Shown: positions 1 to 7,581, counted from the first letter of the stretch. The stretch is DNA of 15,147 nucleotides from CAZPXH01 sp964591085 (GCA_964591085.1 CAZPXH010000029.1:1-15147), one strand, 5' to 3'. Made by a program: numbers and translations. The notes: a model not told the origin generated them from the letters alone.

Positions 1-671
1 ACGATCACGACCATGAGGGCGAGGACCACGACCACGATCACGACCATGAGGGCGACGACCACGACCACGATCACGACCATGAGGGCGAGGACCACGACCA
101 CGACCACGATCACGACCACTCCGGCGGCGATCCGCACGTCTGGACTACTCCGGTCAACGCCATTGTGTGGGTAGAGAACGCCGTTGCCGTGCTATCGCAG
201 GCCGATCCGGCCGGAGAGGCTGTCTACCGCGCTGCGGCGGACGCCTACATCTCGGAGCTGGAGAGCCTGGACCTGGAGATTCGCCAGGCTGTGACCAGCA
301 TCCCCCGGTCACAGCGCAAGCTGGTATTGGACCACGATGCCTTTGGTTACTTTGCCGATGAGTACGGCTTTGAGGTGGTTGGGGCCGTGATTCCTTCAAC
401 CACCGACACGGTGGAACCCTCGCCGCGCGATATCGCAGAGCTGGCTGAGCTGGTTCGGGAAGAAGGTGTACCGGTCATCTTTGTGGGGCGAACTGCAAGC
501 CAGGGACTGCGCAATCTGGCCCGCGCTGTGGCCGAGGAGGCCGGAACCGACGTGCAGATTCTCCCAATGCTCACCGGATCACTCGCTGAAGCGGGCGAGG
601 AGGGCGACACCTACCTCGGCTTCATCCGCTACAATCTCGCACAGATTGTCAGCGGACTCGCATCAAACTGA
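1..671 (+). CDS. znuA: Zinc ABC transporter, periplasmic metal-binding protein (ZnuA-like), 3' part
   Basis: This is the C-terminal 222 or so residues of a cluster A-I metal-binding protein that captures Zn(II) in the periplasm and passes it to the ZnuB/ZnuC importer. The frame is open to the window edge (first full codon at 3), so the N-terminus and signal peptide lie outside. The visible part starts inside a His/Asp loop (15 His in about 39 residues), followed by DPHVWTTP, the family motif that carries a metal-ligand His. LDHDAFGYFADEYGF contains the second His ligand, and STTDTVEPSP fits the C-lobe opening. VPVIFVG and the helix before the TGA match the C-lobe fold. The His-rich loop favours zinc over manganese, since it is typical of ZnuA and AdcA. 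The gene heads a three-gene import operon. The family assignment is firm; metal specificity is inferred from the loop. Confidence 0.93.
   Translation, partial: DHDHEGEDHDHDHDHEGDDHDHDHDHEGEDHDHDHDHDHSGGDPHVWTTPVNAIVWVENAVAVLSQADPAGEAVYRAAADAYISELESLDLEIRQAVTSIPRSQRKLVLDHDAFGYFADEYGFEVVGAVIPSTTDTVEPSPRDIAELAELVREEGVPVIFVGRTASQGLRNLARAVAEEAGTDVQILPMLTGSLAEAGEEGDTYLGFIRYNLAQIVSGLASN
3..119 (+). repeat. 33-bp in-frame tandem repeat encoding the Asp/His metal loop
   Basis: Three direct copies of a 33-bp unit start at 3, 36 and 69. Each encodes DHDHEG(E/D)DHDH, followed by a shorter DHDHDH tail to 119. Copies 1 and 3 are identical at protein level; copy 2 has Asp for Glu at position 7. Unit length is a multiple of three, so gain or loss of copies changes the length of the metal-binding loop without breaking the frame. 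The window edge cuts the array, so total copy number is unknown. Confidence 0.92.
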
Positions 672-750
672 GGGGGCTGCCACGCACGGCAGGCCCCACC
701 CTGAACACGGCGCCGGCATTGCCTATGGAGGGCAGTGCCGGCTGCCTCCG

Positions 751-1512
751 GTGCCGGCCGCGCCGGCGCTTTCGGTCCGGAACGTTGTTTTCTCTTACCC
801 CGATCAGGACGAGTCCGCGCTGGATGGTGTGAGCCTCCAGGTACATGCGGGCGAGCGGGTTGCGCTGGTTGGGCCCAACGGATCCGGAAAGACCACGCTT
901 CTGCACCTGATCACGGGGCTGGAGGCGGTGCAGCGGGGTGAGATAGCGGTGTATGGCCACGGGGCTACCAAGTGCCGGCACCGTGTTGCAATTGTCCCGC
1001 AGCGTTCTGAGATTCGCTGGGCGTTCCCAGTCAGCGTGCGGCAGGTTGTGATGATGGGCCGCTACGTCCACCTCGGCTGGCTTCGCCGGCCCCGCCGCAG
1101 TGATCATGAAAAGGTCTCCCAGGCAATGGAGGCAATGCGGATTTCGGATCTTGCCGATCGGCAGGTAGGTGAACTCTCCGGGGGCCAGCAGCAGCGCGTG
1201 ATGCTCGCCCGCACCCTCGCCCATGACGCGGACCTCCTCCTCCTGGACGAGCCCCTGAACCACGTTGATATCGCAACGCAGGAGCTGATCTTCCACACCC
1301 TGGAGGACATTACCCGTCAGGGGAAGGCAGTGATCGTCAGCACCCACGACCTTGGCATCCTGGATGTACACTTCAGCCGCGCGCTGGTGCTGGACCGTCA
1401 CGTCATTGCAGATGGACCCCCAGCGGAGGTGCTGACGGCAGAGCGAATTGCGGCAGCCTACGGGTTCCAGTTTCACGGCAGACCGGAGGATCGTCCGTGG
1501 TCCAATGGCTGA
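751..1512 (+). CDS. znuC: Zinc ABC transporter ATP-binding protein (ZnuC-like)
   Basis: This cytoplasmic ABC ATPase (253 aa from the chosen start) powers metal import through the membrane partner encoded next. All NBD motifs are present: Walker A GPNGSGKT (residues 41-48), Q-loop VPQRSEIRW, signature LSGGQ (142-146), Walker B LLLLDEP (162-168) and the switch His in STHD (His199). VRQVVMMGRY and PLNHVD are typical of Zn/Mn importer ATPases. The frame is open far upstream into znuA, but conserved sequence begins only at LSVRNVVFSYP, so GTG 751 is taken as start. It lacks a well-placed Shine-Dalgarno sequence: the nearest GGAGGG, at 727-732, is 18 nt away. A CTG at 742 would be better spaced. 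The 3' end overlaps the permease gene by 16 nt, indicating translational coupling. Confidence 0.92.
   Translation: MPAAPALSVRNVVFSYPDQDESALDGVSLQVHAGERVALVGPNGSGKTTLLHLITGLEAVQRGEIAVYGHGATKCRHRVAIVPQRSEIRWAFPVSVRQVVMMGRYVHLGWLRRPRRSDHEKVSQAMEAMRISDLADRQVGELSGGQQQRVMLARTLAHDADLLLLDEPLNHVDIATQELIFHTLEDITRQGKAVIVSTHDLGILDVHFSRALVLDRHVIADGPPAEVLTAERIAAAYGFQFHGRPEDRPWSNG
1485..1490 (+). promoter_or_regulatory. Shine-Dalgarno site for the permease gene
   Basis: GGAGGA lies 6 nt before GTG 1497, inside the 3' end of the ATPase gene. It decides the overlapping GTG start of the permease. Confidence 0.8.
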
Positions 1513-2342
1513 TTGAACCACTGCAGTTTGCATTCTTCCTCCGCGGCTTGATTGGCGGGCTGCTCGCGGCGGTGGTCTGCGGATCACTCAGTGTGTTTGT
1601 GGTCTGGCGAGGCCTGGGCTTTGCCGGGGATGCCCTTGCGCACTCCATTCTGCCCGGCGTGGTGCTGGCCTACGCCTTTGGCTTCAGTCTGCTTCTGGGG
1701 GCAATGCTTGCCGCCCTCGTCGCCGTCCTGGGAATTGGTCTGATCAGTCGGCACGGTCACCTTGGGGAGGACACCGCAATCGGGGTTATGTTCGTTGGCC
1801 TGTTTGCGCTGGGCCTGATTCTGATGAACCGCGTTGCGAGTTTTCAGGACTTATCCCACGTGCTGTTCGGCAACGTGCTCGGAGTCTCGCGGGGAGACCT
1901 CGCGGGAATGACGGCGGTGGTGGTGCTTGTCCTGTCTGCGCTGATTCTCTTCCGCAAGGAACTGCTAGTCACCAGCTTTGACCCGGCTCACGCGGTTGCC
2001 ATCGGCCTGAATCCTGGCCTGGTCCGCTACGGCCTGCTTGGCGCCCTGGCGCTCACCACGGTGGTGGGAGTTCAGGCGGTTGGTGTGGTGCTTGTGCTTG
2101 CCCTGCTGATAACTCCGGCCGCGGCAGCGGCAATGCTCACCCGACGCCTGCGTCCAATGCTCTGGCTGAGCCTGGGGACTGCCGTTGGCGCAACAGTGGT
2201 TGGCTTCTATGTTAGCTGGTACGCAGACATCGCCTCCGGCCCGGCAATCGTCCTGGTGCTCACCGGAGCGTTCGTGCTGGCCGCGCTGTGGGAAAGGCTG
2301 TCACGCGCTGTACAGCGGCAGCGCGTCTGGGCCTCCCGCTGA
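1497..2342 (+). CDS. znuB: Zinc ABC transporter permease (ZnuB-like, ABC-3 family)
   Basis: This 281-aa polytopic inner-membrane protein forms the metal-translocating channel of the importer. About eight hydrophobic segments are visible from FFLRGLIGGLLAAVVCG to IVLVLTGAFVLAALWERL. The family's early motif is recognisable in VFVVWRGLGFAGDALAHSILPGVVLAY (a close match to the usual R-G-x-S-l-x-G-D-A-l-a-H-a-v-L-P-G-v). ALLITPAAAAAMLTRRL near the C-terminus matches the segment following the ATPase-coupling helix. GTG at 1497 is supported by a strong GGAGGA at 1485-1490 with a 6-nt spacer, and places the start inside the end of the ATPase gene. Manganese or iron relatives share this fold, so metal specificity rests on the binding protein. 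A short ACCGGG/CCCGGT inverted repeat follows at 2342-2366 but is too weak to call a terminator. Confidence 0.92.
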   Translation: MVQWLIEPLQFAFFLRGLIGGLLAAVVCGSLSVFVVWRGLGFAGDALAHSILPGVVLAYAFGFSLLLGAMLAALVAVLGIGLISRHGHLGEDTAIGVMFVGLFALGLILMNRVASFQDLSHVLFGNVLGVSRGDLAGMTAVVVLVLSALILFRKELLVTSFDPAHAVAIGLNPGLVRYGLLGALALTTVVGVQAVGVVLVLALLITPAAAAAMLTRRLRPMLWLSLGTAVGATVVGFYVSWYADIASGPAIVLVLTGAFVLAALWERLSRAVQRQRVWASR

Positions 2343-2423
2343 CCGGGCAAACGCACGGTCCCCGGTTCGCCATCGGTTCGCCGGAGGCCGCTGTAGTCAG
2401 TGCTGTCGCCATTGGCGGAGCGG

Positions 2424-2534
2424 ATGACGCGCATAACGGGAATTGCACTGCTTGCGGCGGCGATTGGACCCGGAATTGGATGCGCCGTTTTCGGCGGCAT
2501 CGCCGGCGAGTTTGCTACGGCCTCGCCGATCTGA
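2424..2534 (+). CDS. Possible 36-aa hydrophobic peptide resembling the first half of an F-type ATPase c subunit
   Basis: ATG 2424 opens 36 codons ending in TGA 2532-2534. The peptide is Gly/Ala-rich and hydrophobic, with AIGPGIG followed by VFGGIAGE and a terminal SP. Compared from memory with E. coli AtpE ([23 protein letters not shown]), it aligns without gaps at about 10 of 23 positions, including the Gly spacing and the terminal Pro. The polar loop and the second helix with the proton-carrying acidic residue are absent. A GGAG at 2417-2420 is only 3 nt from the ATG, which is too close. It may be a decayed atpE fragment, a small membrane peptide, or chance low-complexity similarity on the opposite strand of the decayed gene at 2500-3260. 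Confidence 0.2.
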   Translation: MTRITGIALLAAAIGPGIGCAVFGGIAGEFATASPI

Positions 2535-3260
2535 GCGATAAGGTCACGGTAGTAGTCCTCGCGGATGTTTCCGCCCCGCGGCATGACCACGATTTCGTGG
2601 AGATAGCCGGCGTCTAGCCACCGGAGCGTCCGGATCCAGAACCCGTTGTTCTATCGGTAGGGTTCACTCTGCTCTCCAACGCGCCGTGTGCACATGCCAC
2701 GGATCAGAGCAGCGTCACGGCCACCAACCTGGAGCTCAACGATCTCGGCGCTTTCCGGGACAGGCAGGTTGTAGCCGGGGGTTCAGCAGTCCGGGAATCT
2801 GGGGCCGATCGGGCGCCGGGTTATCTGTACCACCTCACGGCTGCTTTCCCCGTTCTGCTGGGCAAGATCGGTGCCTGCGGCGTAAAGCCTTGAGCTGAAC
2901 TGCATGCGACTGGGCGGGTCTGACCACTGTGCAAGCGGAAAGGTCACGAGCCAGCGTGTTTCCTGCCGGCTGTGGTTCATTGTCAGCCAGTGTCTGAGCT
3001 CCCCGGTCGGCCGGACCTCCATTCGCTCCCGCTCATCCATTCCCATGCCTCAAAGTCACGCCGCGTATCCGTGCAACGGCGCAGCATCCCCGGCCAAATG
3101 TGCACCGGGCTGTGCATAAACCGCAGTACGTCCGTTGTTCGCGTGCCGGAAGCATAGGCAAAGCGCAGGCGGGGTGCTTCTTCGCCACCGTTGGGCCCTT
3201 GTTCCACTAGTGTCGCGGGTGAACACCGGTCCGGCAATGCTCTCCTGCGTGGAGGTCACC
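2500..3260 (-). pseudogene. Decayed gene of unknown function, with frameshifts and in-frame stops
   Basis: Read on the - strand, protein-like sequence runs through three frames. The first segment, including ESIAGPVFTRDTSGTR, lies near 3260-3195. The second, APRLRFAYASGTRTTDVLRF and onward, runs from about 3215 to 3050. The third starts near 3046 with MEVRPTGELRHWLTMNHS. The third frame then meets TGA after IGPRFPDC (near 2783) and TAG after SEPYR (near 2660), yet remains protein-like beyond both (VPESAEIVELQVGG, then NNGFWIRTLRWLDAGYLHEI and YYRDLIAQIGEA). Third codon positions are GC-biased in each segment, as in the intact genes. The end, an L-x-W-x-x-x-G-Y-x-x-E-I stretch followed by a short L-I helix, loosely recalls DUF4367-type lipoprotein domains; this is a weak guess. 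Neighbouring genes are intact, so real decay is more likely than general sequencing error. Both boundaries are approximate. Confidence 0.55.
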
Positions 3261-3482
3261 CTTGGTTGCCTTGCAGCAACCGGGTTTTACCTTCTGCTTG
3301 CAGACCACGCATGGGACCTGCTGGACGCCTACAACTACGGCTACACCCTGCAGGAGATCAGCTTTCCGTTTGCCGCATCGGACTACCAGGGTACGGCGTC
3401 TGGATATCTGGAGGCGTTCCCGGTTGCGCGCTGCCCGGTGCTCGCCCCGCTGGTGGTAACGGTGGCCGGCGAGGGGGACTAG
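3237..3482 (+). CDS. Hypothetical 81-aa protein upstream of the GGDEF/EAL gene
   Basis: I do not recognise this ORF. From ATG 3237 it encodes a hydrophobic N-terminal stretch (LGCLAATGFYLLLA) and then a Tyr-rich segment (LLDAYNYGYTLQEISFPFAA), ending at TAG 3480-3482. The third codon positions from about 3300 on are strongly G/C, and its composition is more protein-like than either open - strand frame opposite it. No convincing ribosome-binding site precedes the ATG. The frame stays open upstream to 3135, so it may instead be the 3' remnant of a longer decayed gene. It ends 33 nt before the next gene, in the same direction, so co-transcription is possible. It partly overlaps the 5' end of the decayed - strand gene. 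Confidence 0.33.
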   Translation: MLSCVEVTLGCLAATGFYLLLADHAWDLLDAYNYGYTLQEISFPFAASDYQGTASGYLEAFPVARCPVLAPLVVTVAGEGD

Positions 3483-3515
3483 CCGAGCCGCCGCATCCCG
3501 CGCCAGACAGGGCAC

Positions 3516-5609
3516 ATGGAGCATGTGTCCGTGGGTGTTTTCCCCGGCGCCGTAGTCCCGTATGCTCTGCCTGAGGTGAGCTACTTTGTGGCCGGCGTCA
3601 TCTGCGCAAGCGTGCTGATACCCGGCGTAGTCTCTTATGCCTATCTCAGTGCGTTGGGAACCCGCCCGGATAGAGCCACTGTCGCACTGGTTGCGCTGGT
3701 CTCCTTCCTTGTTGCGCTCGCCCGGTCCTGGTCTGTAGGCCTTGGGGTCTTTGGCGGCAGCCTTCGGCTTGCCGTCATCCTCAACCTTTTCTACGAGCTT
3801 CTACTGCTGACATACCTTCCGCTGATCCCCACGCTTATGGTGGTCTTTCTGCCCCATGTGGCGGGGCTCCACCGGCAGGTTGCCGCGGTGGGGGGAGTCC
3901 TTGCAGCGCTCTTTGGCCTGGTTGCTGTCCTCCTACCGGACCTCTACCAGTCAGTCCAGAACTTGTTTCTCGGCGTTGATCCCTCTGCCTTCGGGCGGGG
4001 ACCGAAGGGTCCCATCTATTATGCAGCGCAGATAGCCCTTCTGCTGTGTGTCTTCTACGGGATGGTCGCTATGGTCATTGCCGGGATTCAGGGCAGGCTC
4101 CGCGGTGCCGAACGCACCCTCACCGGAGGGCTCGTTTTTGCGTCCGCCATTGTGCTCGCGGAGTTCTACGCGGTCTTTTCGGGCAGCTATCCGCTTGGTG
4201 GCGGTACGGGTTCGTTCTCCCGTCTGCTAGTTGCCCTGAGCGTCTTCAGCCTCTCGGCCGTAGTCGCCACAACCCAACGCGCCCTGGCGGGTGAACAGGA
4301 CGCACGGTCACTGGCATTTCAACTCGCTGCAGAGCGGGATTTGTTGGAGCAGACGGCCTTCACGGATGAAATGACAGGGCTGCCAAACCGGCAGGCGCTT
4401 CTACGGGACCTGGAAGGGGCCGAGTCCGGCCTCTGTAGTCTGCTTTTTCTGGATCTGGACAATTTGTCTGACGTCAACGCGCTCCACGGGTACGACGCCG
4501 GAGACCAGGTTGTCCTCATGACCGCCAGCATCCTCAGTGAGTCCTGCCCGCCCGGCGGGCGCGCTTACCGCCTGAACGCCGATACTTTTGCCATTGCCGT
4601 GCGAGAAACGCCGGCGGAGTCCTTCATCCTTGCGCGCCACCTTCTGCGTCGTATCCGGGATCTCCGCCTTCCCGGGACCTCCACCGGCCAGTTTTCCGCA
4701 GCCATCGGGTTGGCCGAGCGAGATGGCGAAGCCTCCGGCACCCAGGAATGGATCAACTCTGTAGGCCGCGCGCTACAGCTGGCCAAGCGCGGGGAGGAGC
4801 CGGTGGTTCTGTACAACCCGGAGCTCCACCAGGCCGAGATCCGCAGGCGAAAGATCATTGCCGCGTTGTCTTCCGATCCAAAGGCCTCCGGGATGAGCGT
4901 TGTGTACCAGCCCCTGCTGACTTCCAACGAGCTGACGGTTGGTGCGGAGGCACTGATTCGCTGGCGCCACCCTGAGCTGGGAGTGATTGGACCGTCCGAG
5001 TTCATTCCGCTTGCTGAGGCATCTTCCCTGGTTGCCCGGATCACGGACTTCGTACTTGCGGAGGTTGTTGGCTGCATTCGTGAGAATCTGCTAGGGCTCG
5101 GCGAGTTCCCGATTGCAGTCAACCTCTCCGGGAGGGACCTTGCTGACCCCCGGCTCCTGGAGCGAGTCCGGCGCGCAACGGCATCCATTGAGCCGAGACA
5201 ACTTGCATTTGAGATTACCGAGAGCGAGCTGATCCGGGACTTTGACACTAGCCTCCGCAATCTCCGGCGGCTGCGGGAGGCTGGCCATCAGGTCAGCCTG
5301 GATGACTTTGGGACCGGCTACTCATCTCTGAGCTATCTGAATGAGTTGCCCATAGACAAGCTCAAGATTGATCGGAGCTTTGTCCAAGGGATACCGGAAG
5401 CCGCTCAGAAAATCCGGCTCCTGGATGCCATTCTGATGGCAACACGGCAGCTTGGATTGGAGACCGTGATTGAAGGGGTTGAGGCAAGACCCCAGCTCAA
5501 CTACCTGATTGGGCGTGGCTGTCGGCTCTTCCAGGGCTACCTCTTCTCTGGCCCCCTTTCCCCGCAGGAGTTCGGTGCCCGCATTCTCCAGACTGCACCG
5601 CCAGCCTGA
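3516..5609 (+). CDS. Membrane-anchored GGDEF-EAL protein, probable c-di-GMP phosphodiesterase
   Basis: This 697-aa inner-membrane signalling protein probably hydrolyses cyclic di-GMP. Residues 1-265 or so hold about seven hydrophobic segments, a membrane sensor I cannot assign to a named MASE domain. A linker helix and TDEMTGLPNR (about 282-291) open the GGDEF domain. FLDLDN (311-316) is present, but the signature GGDEF has become NADTF (354-358), so cyclase activity is unlikely; the domain may be a regulatory GTP-binding module. The EAL domain keeps its metal and catalytic set: EAL 478-480, Asn536, Glu566, DDFGTG from 596, Lys617 and Glu653. QGYLFSGPL near the end is the usual closing motif. 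ATG 3516 has only a weak AGGG upstream; GTG codons at 3525 and 3531 are alternatives. No partner or output gene lies adjacent. Confidence 0.9.
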   Translation: MEHVSVGVFPGAVVPYALPEVSYFVAGVICASVLIPGVVSYAYLSALGTRPDRATVALVALVSFLVALARSWSVGLGVFGGSLRLAVILNLFYELLLLTYLPLIPTLMVVFLPHVAGLHRQVAAVGGVLAALFGLVAVLLPDLYQSVQNLFLGVDPSAFGRGPKGPIYYAAQIALLLCVFYGMVAMVIAGIQGRLRGAERTLTGGLVFASAIVLAEFYAVFSGSYPLGGGTGSFSRLLVALSVFSLSAVVATTQRALAGEQDARSLAFQLAAERDLLEQTAFTDEMTGLPNRQALLRDLEGAESGLCSLLFLDLDNLSDVNALHGYDAGDQVVLMTASILSESCPPGGRAYRLNADTFAIAVRETPAESFILARHLLRRIRDLRLPGTSTGQFSAAIGLAERDGEASGTQEWINSVGRALQLAKRGEEPVVLYNPELHQAEIRRRKIIAALSSDPKASGMSVVYQPLLTSNELTVGAEALIRWRHPELGVIGPSEFIPLAEASSLVARITDFVLAEVVGCIRENLLGLGEFPIAVNLSGRDLADPRLLERVRRATASIEPRQLAFEITESELIRDFDTSLRNLRRLREAGHQVSLDDFGTGYSSLSYLNELPIDKLKIDRSFVQGIPEAAQKIRLLDAILMATRQLGLETVIEGVEARPQLNYLIGRGCRLFQGYLFSGPLSPQEFGARILQTAPPA

Positions 5610-5631
5610 CCTGACCCCTCGGGGACGCTGA

Positions 5632-7500
5632 ATGGCCCGTCGCCCTGCCACGTGCTACCGTAGCCGGATGTCAGATCTGTACCCCCGATCACATGCGCAG
5701 CGTGAGGCGACGTGGAACCGAGAATCCGTCTTCCTCGATTGGAATGTCTTTGGCGCAGAACTGCGTGGGATCAGCGCAGCACTGCCGGAGTTGTCCGCGT
5801 ATCCCGGCACGCTCACGGAGAGTCCGGAGCGCCTGCTGGATTGGCTGGAGTTCTCCGGCGCGCTGACCGATCGCCTCGGGCGAATCATGACCTACGTCAC
5901 CATGGCAACGTCCGTTGACTCAGCTGATAATGAGGCAAAGGCTCGGGCCGGCCAGGCGCGCGCGGTACTCACGGAGGCGGCCGGGGCAATGGCGTTTGCC
6001 GAGCCGGAGCTTTCCAGCGCGCTCGGTCAGCATCCGGACCTAATCTCCAAATGGATACAGGCGCTTCCGGCGCTTGAGCCGTACCGGAACTACCTGCAAG
6101 CACTCCTGCGCAAGGCGCGCTACATGCTGTCTGCGGAAGTGGAGGGCGCGATTGGCCGGATGGGATCCGCGCTTGCTGCCACAACCAATGCGCTCGGGGA
6201 GCTTGCCGCCTCCGACATGAACTTTGCAGACATCACGGATTCCCACGGCGCCACCCACAGTGTCAGCCAGGGCAACTTCATGGCGCACTACACCGCAGAA
6301 GATCGGGCACGCCGAAAGGCCGCATTCGAGTCTTTCAGTGACTCCTATCGTGGGCTGATCAACACCTACGCTGCCGGCTACATCGGGGTGATTGAGCAGA
6401 ACCTGTTTGACGTGCGCATGCGCGGGTACGAAAGCATCCTTCATGCCCGGCTTGAACCCACCGGTCTCCCGGTGAGTGTGTTCCATAACCTGATTGATAC
6501 CTTTGTTGAAAACCTCACGGTCTGGCACCGCTACTGGGAGGCAAAGCGCCGGATCCTTGGACTTCCGGACATGCGGCCCTGGGACCGCTGGGCGCCGCTT
6601 GGCAGTGGCAGGGGACCGGAGGTCAGCTATGCCAAGGCCATAGAGTGGACCTCGGCCGCGCTGGAACCCATGGGAACGGAGTACGTGGCTGCCCTCCGCA
6701 AGGGCGCCCTGGAGGACCGCTGGGTCGACTGGGCCCCGAACGCGGGCAAGCGCCAGGGAGCGTTCAGCGTTCCCGCCTATCCCGGCACCTTTCCCTTCAT
6801 CATGCAGACCTACCAGGACTCGGTGTTCAGCATGAGCACGCTCGCGCATGAGCTGGGGCATTCCATGCACCACTACCTGATCGCAAGGCACCAGAAGCCT
6901 GTATACAACGGGCTTGCGGCAGTGTGGCGTTCCAGCTCGGTAGCGGAGACTGCCTCCAACTTCCACCAGGCGATGCTACGAACCTGGCTCCGCGCGGAGT
7001 ACGGCGGGGACGATGCGTTGATGCTCGCAGTCGTGGACGAGGCGATGATGAACTACCATCGATACTGCTTCCTTATGCCCACGCTCGCGCGCTTTGAGCT
7101 GGAGGTGTGCCGCCGTGCGGAAGCTGGCGAACCCCTGAACGCTCCCATCCTTGGACAGATCATGGCCGGGTACTTCGCCGAAGGCTTTGGGGAAACCCTG
7201 ACAGACGACTCCCAGCGGAGCGCGGTCACCTGGGCGCAGTTCCAGCACCTCTACCGGCCCTTCTACACCTTCCAGTACGCGGTGGGCATCAGCGCCGCAA
7301 GCATCGCCGCCGACCGTATCCACGCTTCAGAACCGGATTCGGTTGAGCGCTACCTGGAAATGCTGCGGACCGGCTACAGCCTCCCGGCGATTGAGGTGTT
7401 TGGTGTTGCCGGAATTGACATGACCACTACCGCGCCGATGGCATCCATGTTTGCCCGTCTGAACGGGCTGGTTTCCATGCTGGAAGAGCGGGCGGGCTAG
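5632..7500 (+). CDS. M3-family metallopeptidase, oligoendopeptidase F type
   Basis: This predicted cytoplasmic zinc endopeptidase (622 aa) cleaves short peptides and probably serves peptide turnover. The zinc site HELGH is at residues 406-410, with Glu407 as the general base. The third ligand is probably Glu439 in SVAETASNF. FPFIMQTYQDSVFSMSTLAHELGHS is the conserved lead-in, and YRPFYTFQYAVGISAA near the C-terminus matches the family's substrate-tyrosine region. The length is normal for PepF (about 600). No signal peptide is seen. ATG 5632 has GGGGA at 5621-5625 with a 6-nt spacer. ATG 5668 (residue 13, MSDLYPRS) fits the usual family N-terminus better but lacks a ribosome-binding site. His406 to Glu439 is 33 residues, against about 28 in PepF relatives recalled from memory, suggesting a small loop insertion. 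It starts 22 nt after the GGDEF/EAL gene and may be co-transcribed with it. Confidence 0.93.
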   Translation: MARRPATCYRSRMSDLYPRSHAQREATWNRESVFLDWNVFGAELRGISAALPELSAYPGTLTESPERLLDWLEFSGALTDRLGRIMTYVTMATSVDSADNEAKARAGQARAVLTEAAGAMAFAEPELSSALGQHPDLISKWIQALPALEPYRNYLQALLRKARYMLSAEVEGAIGRMGSALAATTNALGELAASDMNFADITDSHGATHSVSQGNFMAHYTAEDRARRKAAFESFSDSYRGLINTYAAGYIGVIEQNLFDVRMRGYESILHARLEPTGLPVSVFHNLIDTFVENLTVWHRYWEAKRRILGLPDMRPWDRWAPLGSGRGPEVSYAKAIEWTSAALEPMGTEYVAALRKGALEDRWVDWAPNAGKRQGAFSVPAYPGTFPFIMQTYQDSVFSMSTLAHELGHSMHHYLIARHQKPVYNGLAAVWRSSSVAETASNFHQAMLRTWLRAEYGGDDALMLAVVDEAMMNYHRYCFLMPTLARFELEVCRRAEAGEPLNAPILGQIMAGYFAEGFGETLTDDSQRSAVTWAQFQHLYRPFYTFQYAVGISAASIAADRIHASEPDSVERYLEMLRTGYSLPAIEVFGVAGIDMTTTAPMASMFARLNGLVSMLEERAG

Positions 7501-7566
7501 ACTGCGAGCATGTGCGAGCCAGATAGGTTGCCGAGGCGGCCGCCAATCGGAGAGCCGGTGCAAGCA

Positions 7567-7575
7567 GAGGGAGGA
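7567..7575 (+). promoter_or_regulatory. Strong Shine-Dalgarno site for the lipoprotein leader
   Basis: GAGGGAGGA at 7567-7575 stands 6 nt before ATG 7582. It is among the best ribosome-binding sites seen in the window. It marks 7582 as the original start of the beta-helix gene, in frame with the long ORF beyond the TAA at 7663. The rest of 7501-7581 shows no gene and no clear terminator. Confidence 0.8.
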
Positions 7576-7581
7576 AATGCA

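Noticed and set aside
1..120. Short regular repeats at the left edge that could suggest a CRISPR array
   Set aside because: Units are contiguous, without spacers, and encode an in-frame Asp/His loop of a metal-binding protein.
649..1587. 312-codon open frame on the - strand opposite the ATPase gene
   Set aside because: It lies opposite a gene with all ABC motifs, its composition is not protein-like, and it results from GC-rich codon bias.
2342..2366. Inverted repeat ACCGGG/CCCGGT after the permease gene as a terminator
   Set aside because: Only six pairs with a 13-nt loop and no T-run follow; too weak to call.
3207..3524. 105-codon - strand frame upstream of the GGDEF/EAL gene
   Set aside because: It is rich in Cys, Arg and Gln with no motif or ribosome-binding site, and the + strand frame over the same bases has better codon bias.
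6040..6966. 308-codon - strand frame inside the M3 peptidase
   Set aside because: It is a shadow of the peptidase, whose HELGH site and family motifs are on the + strand.
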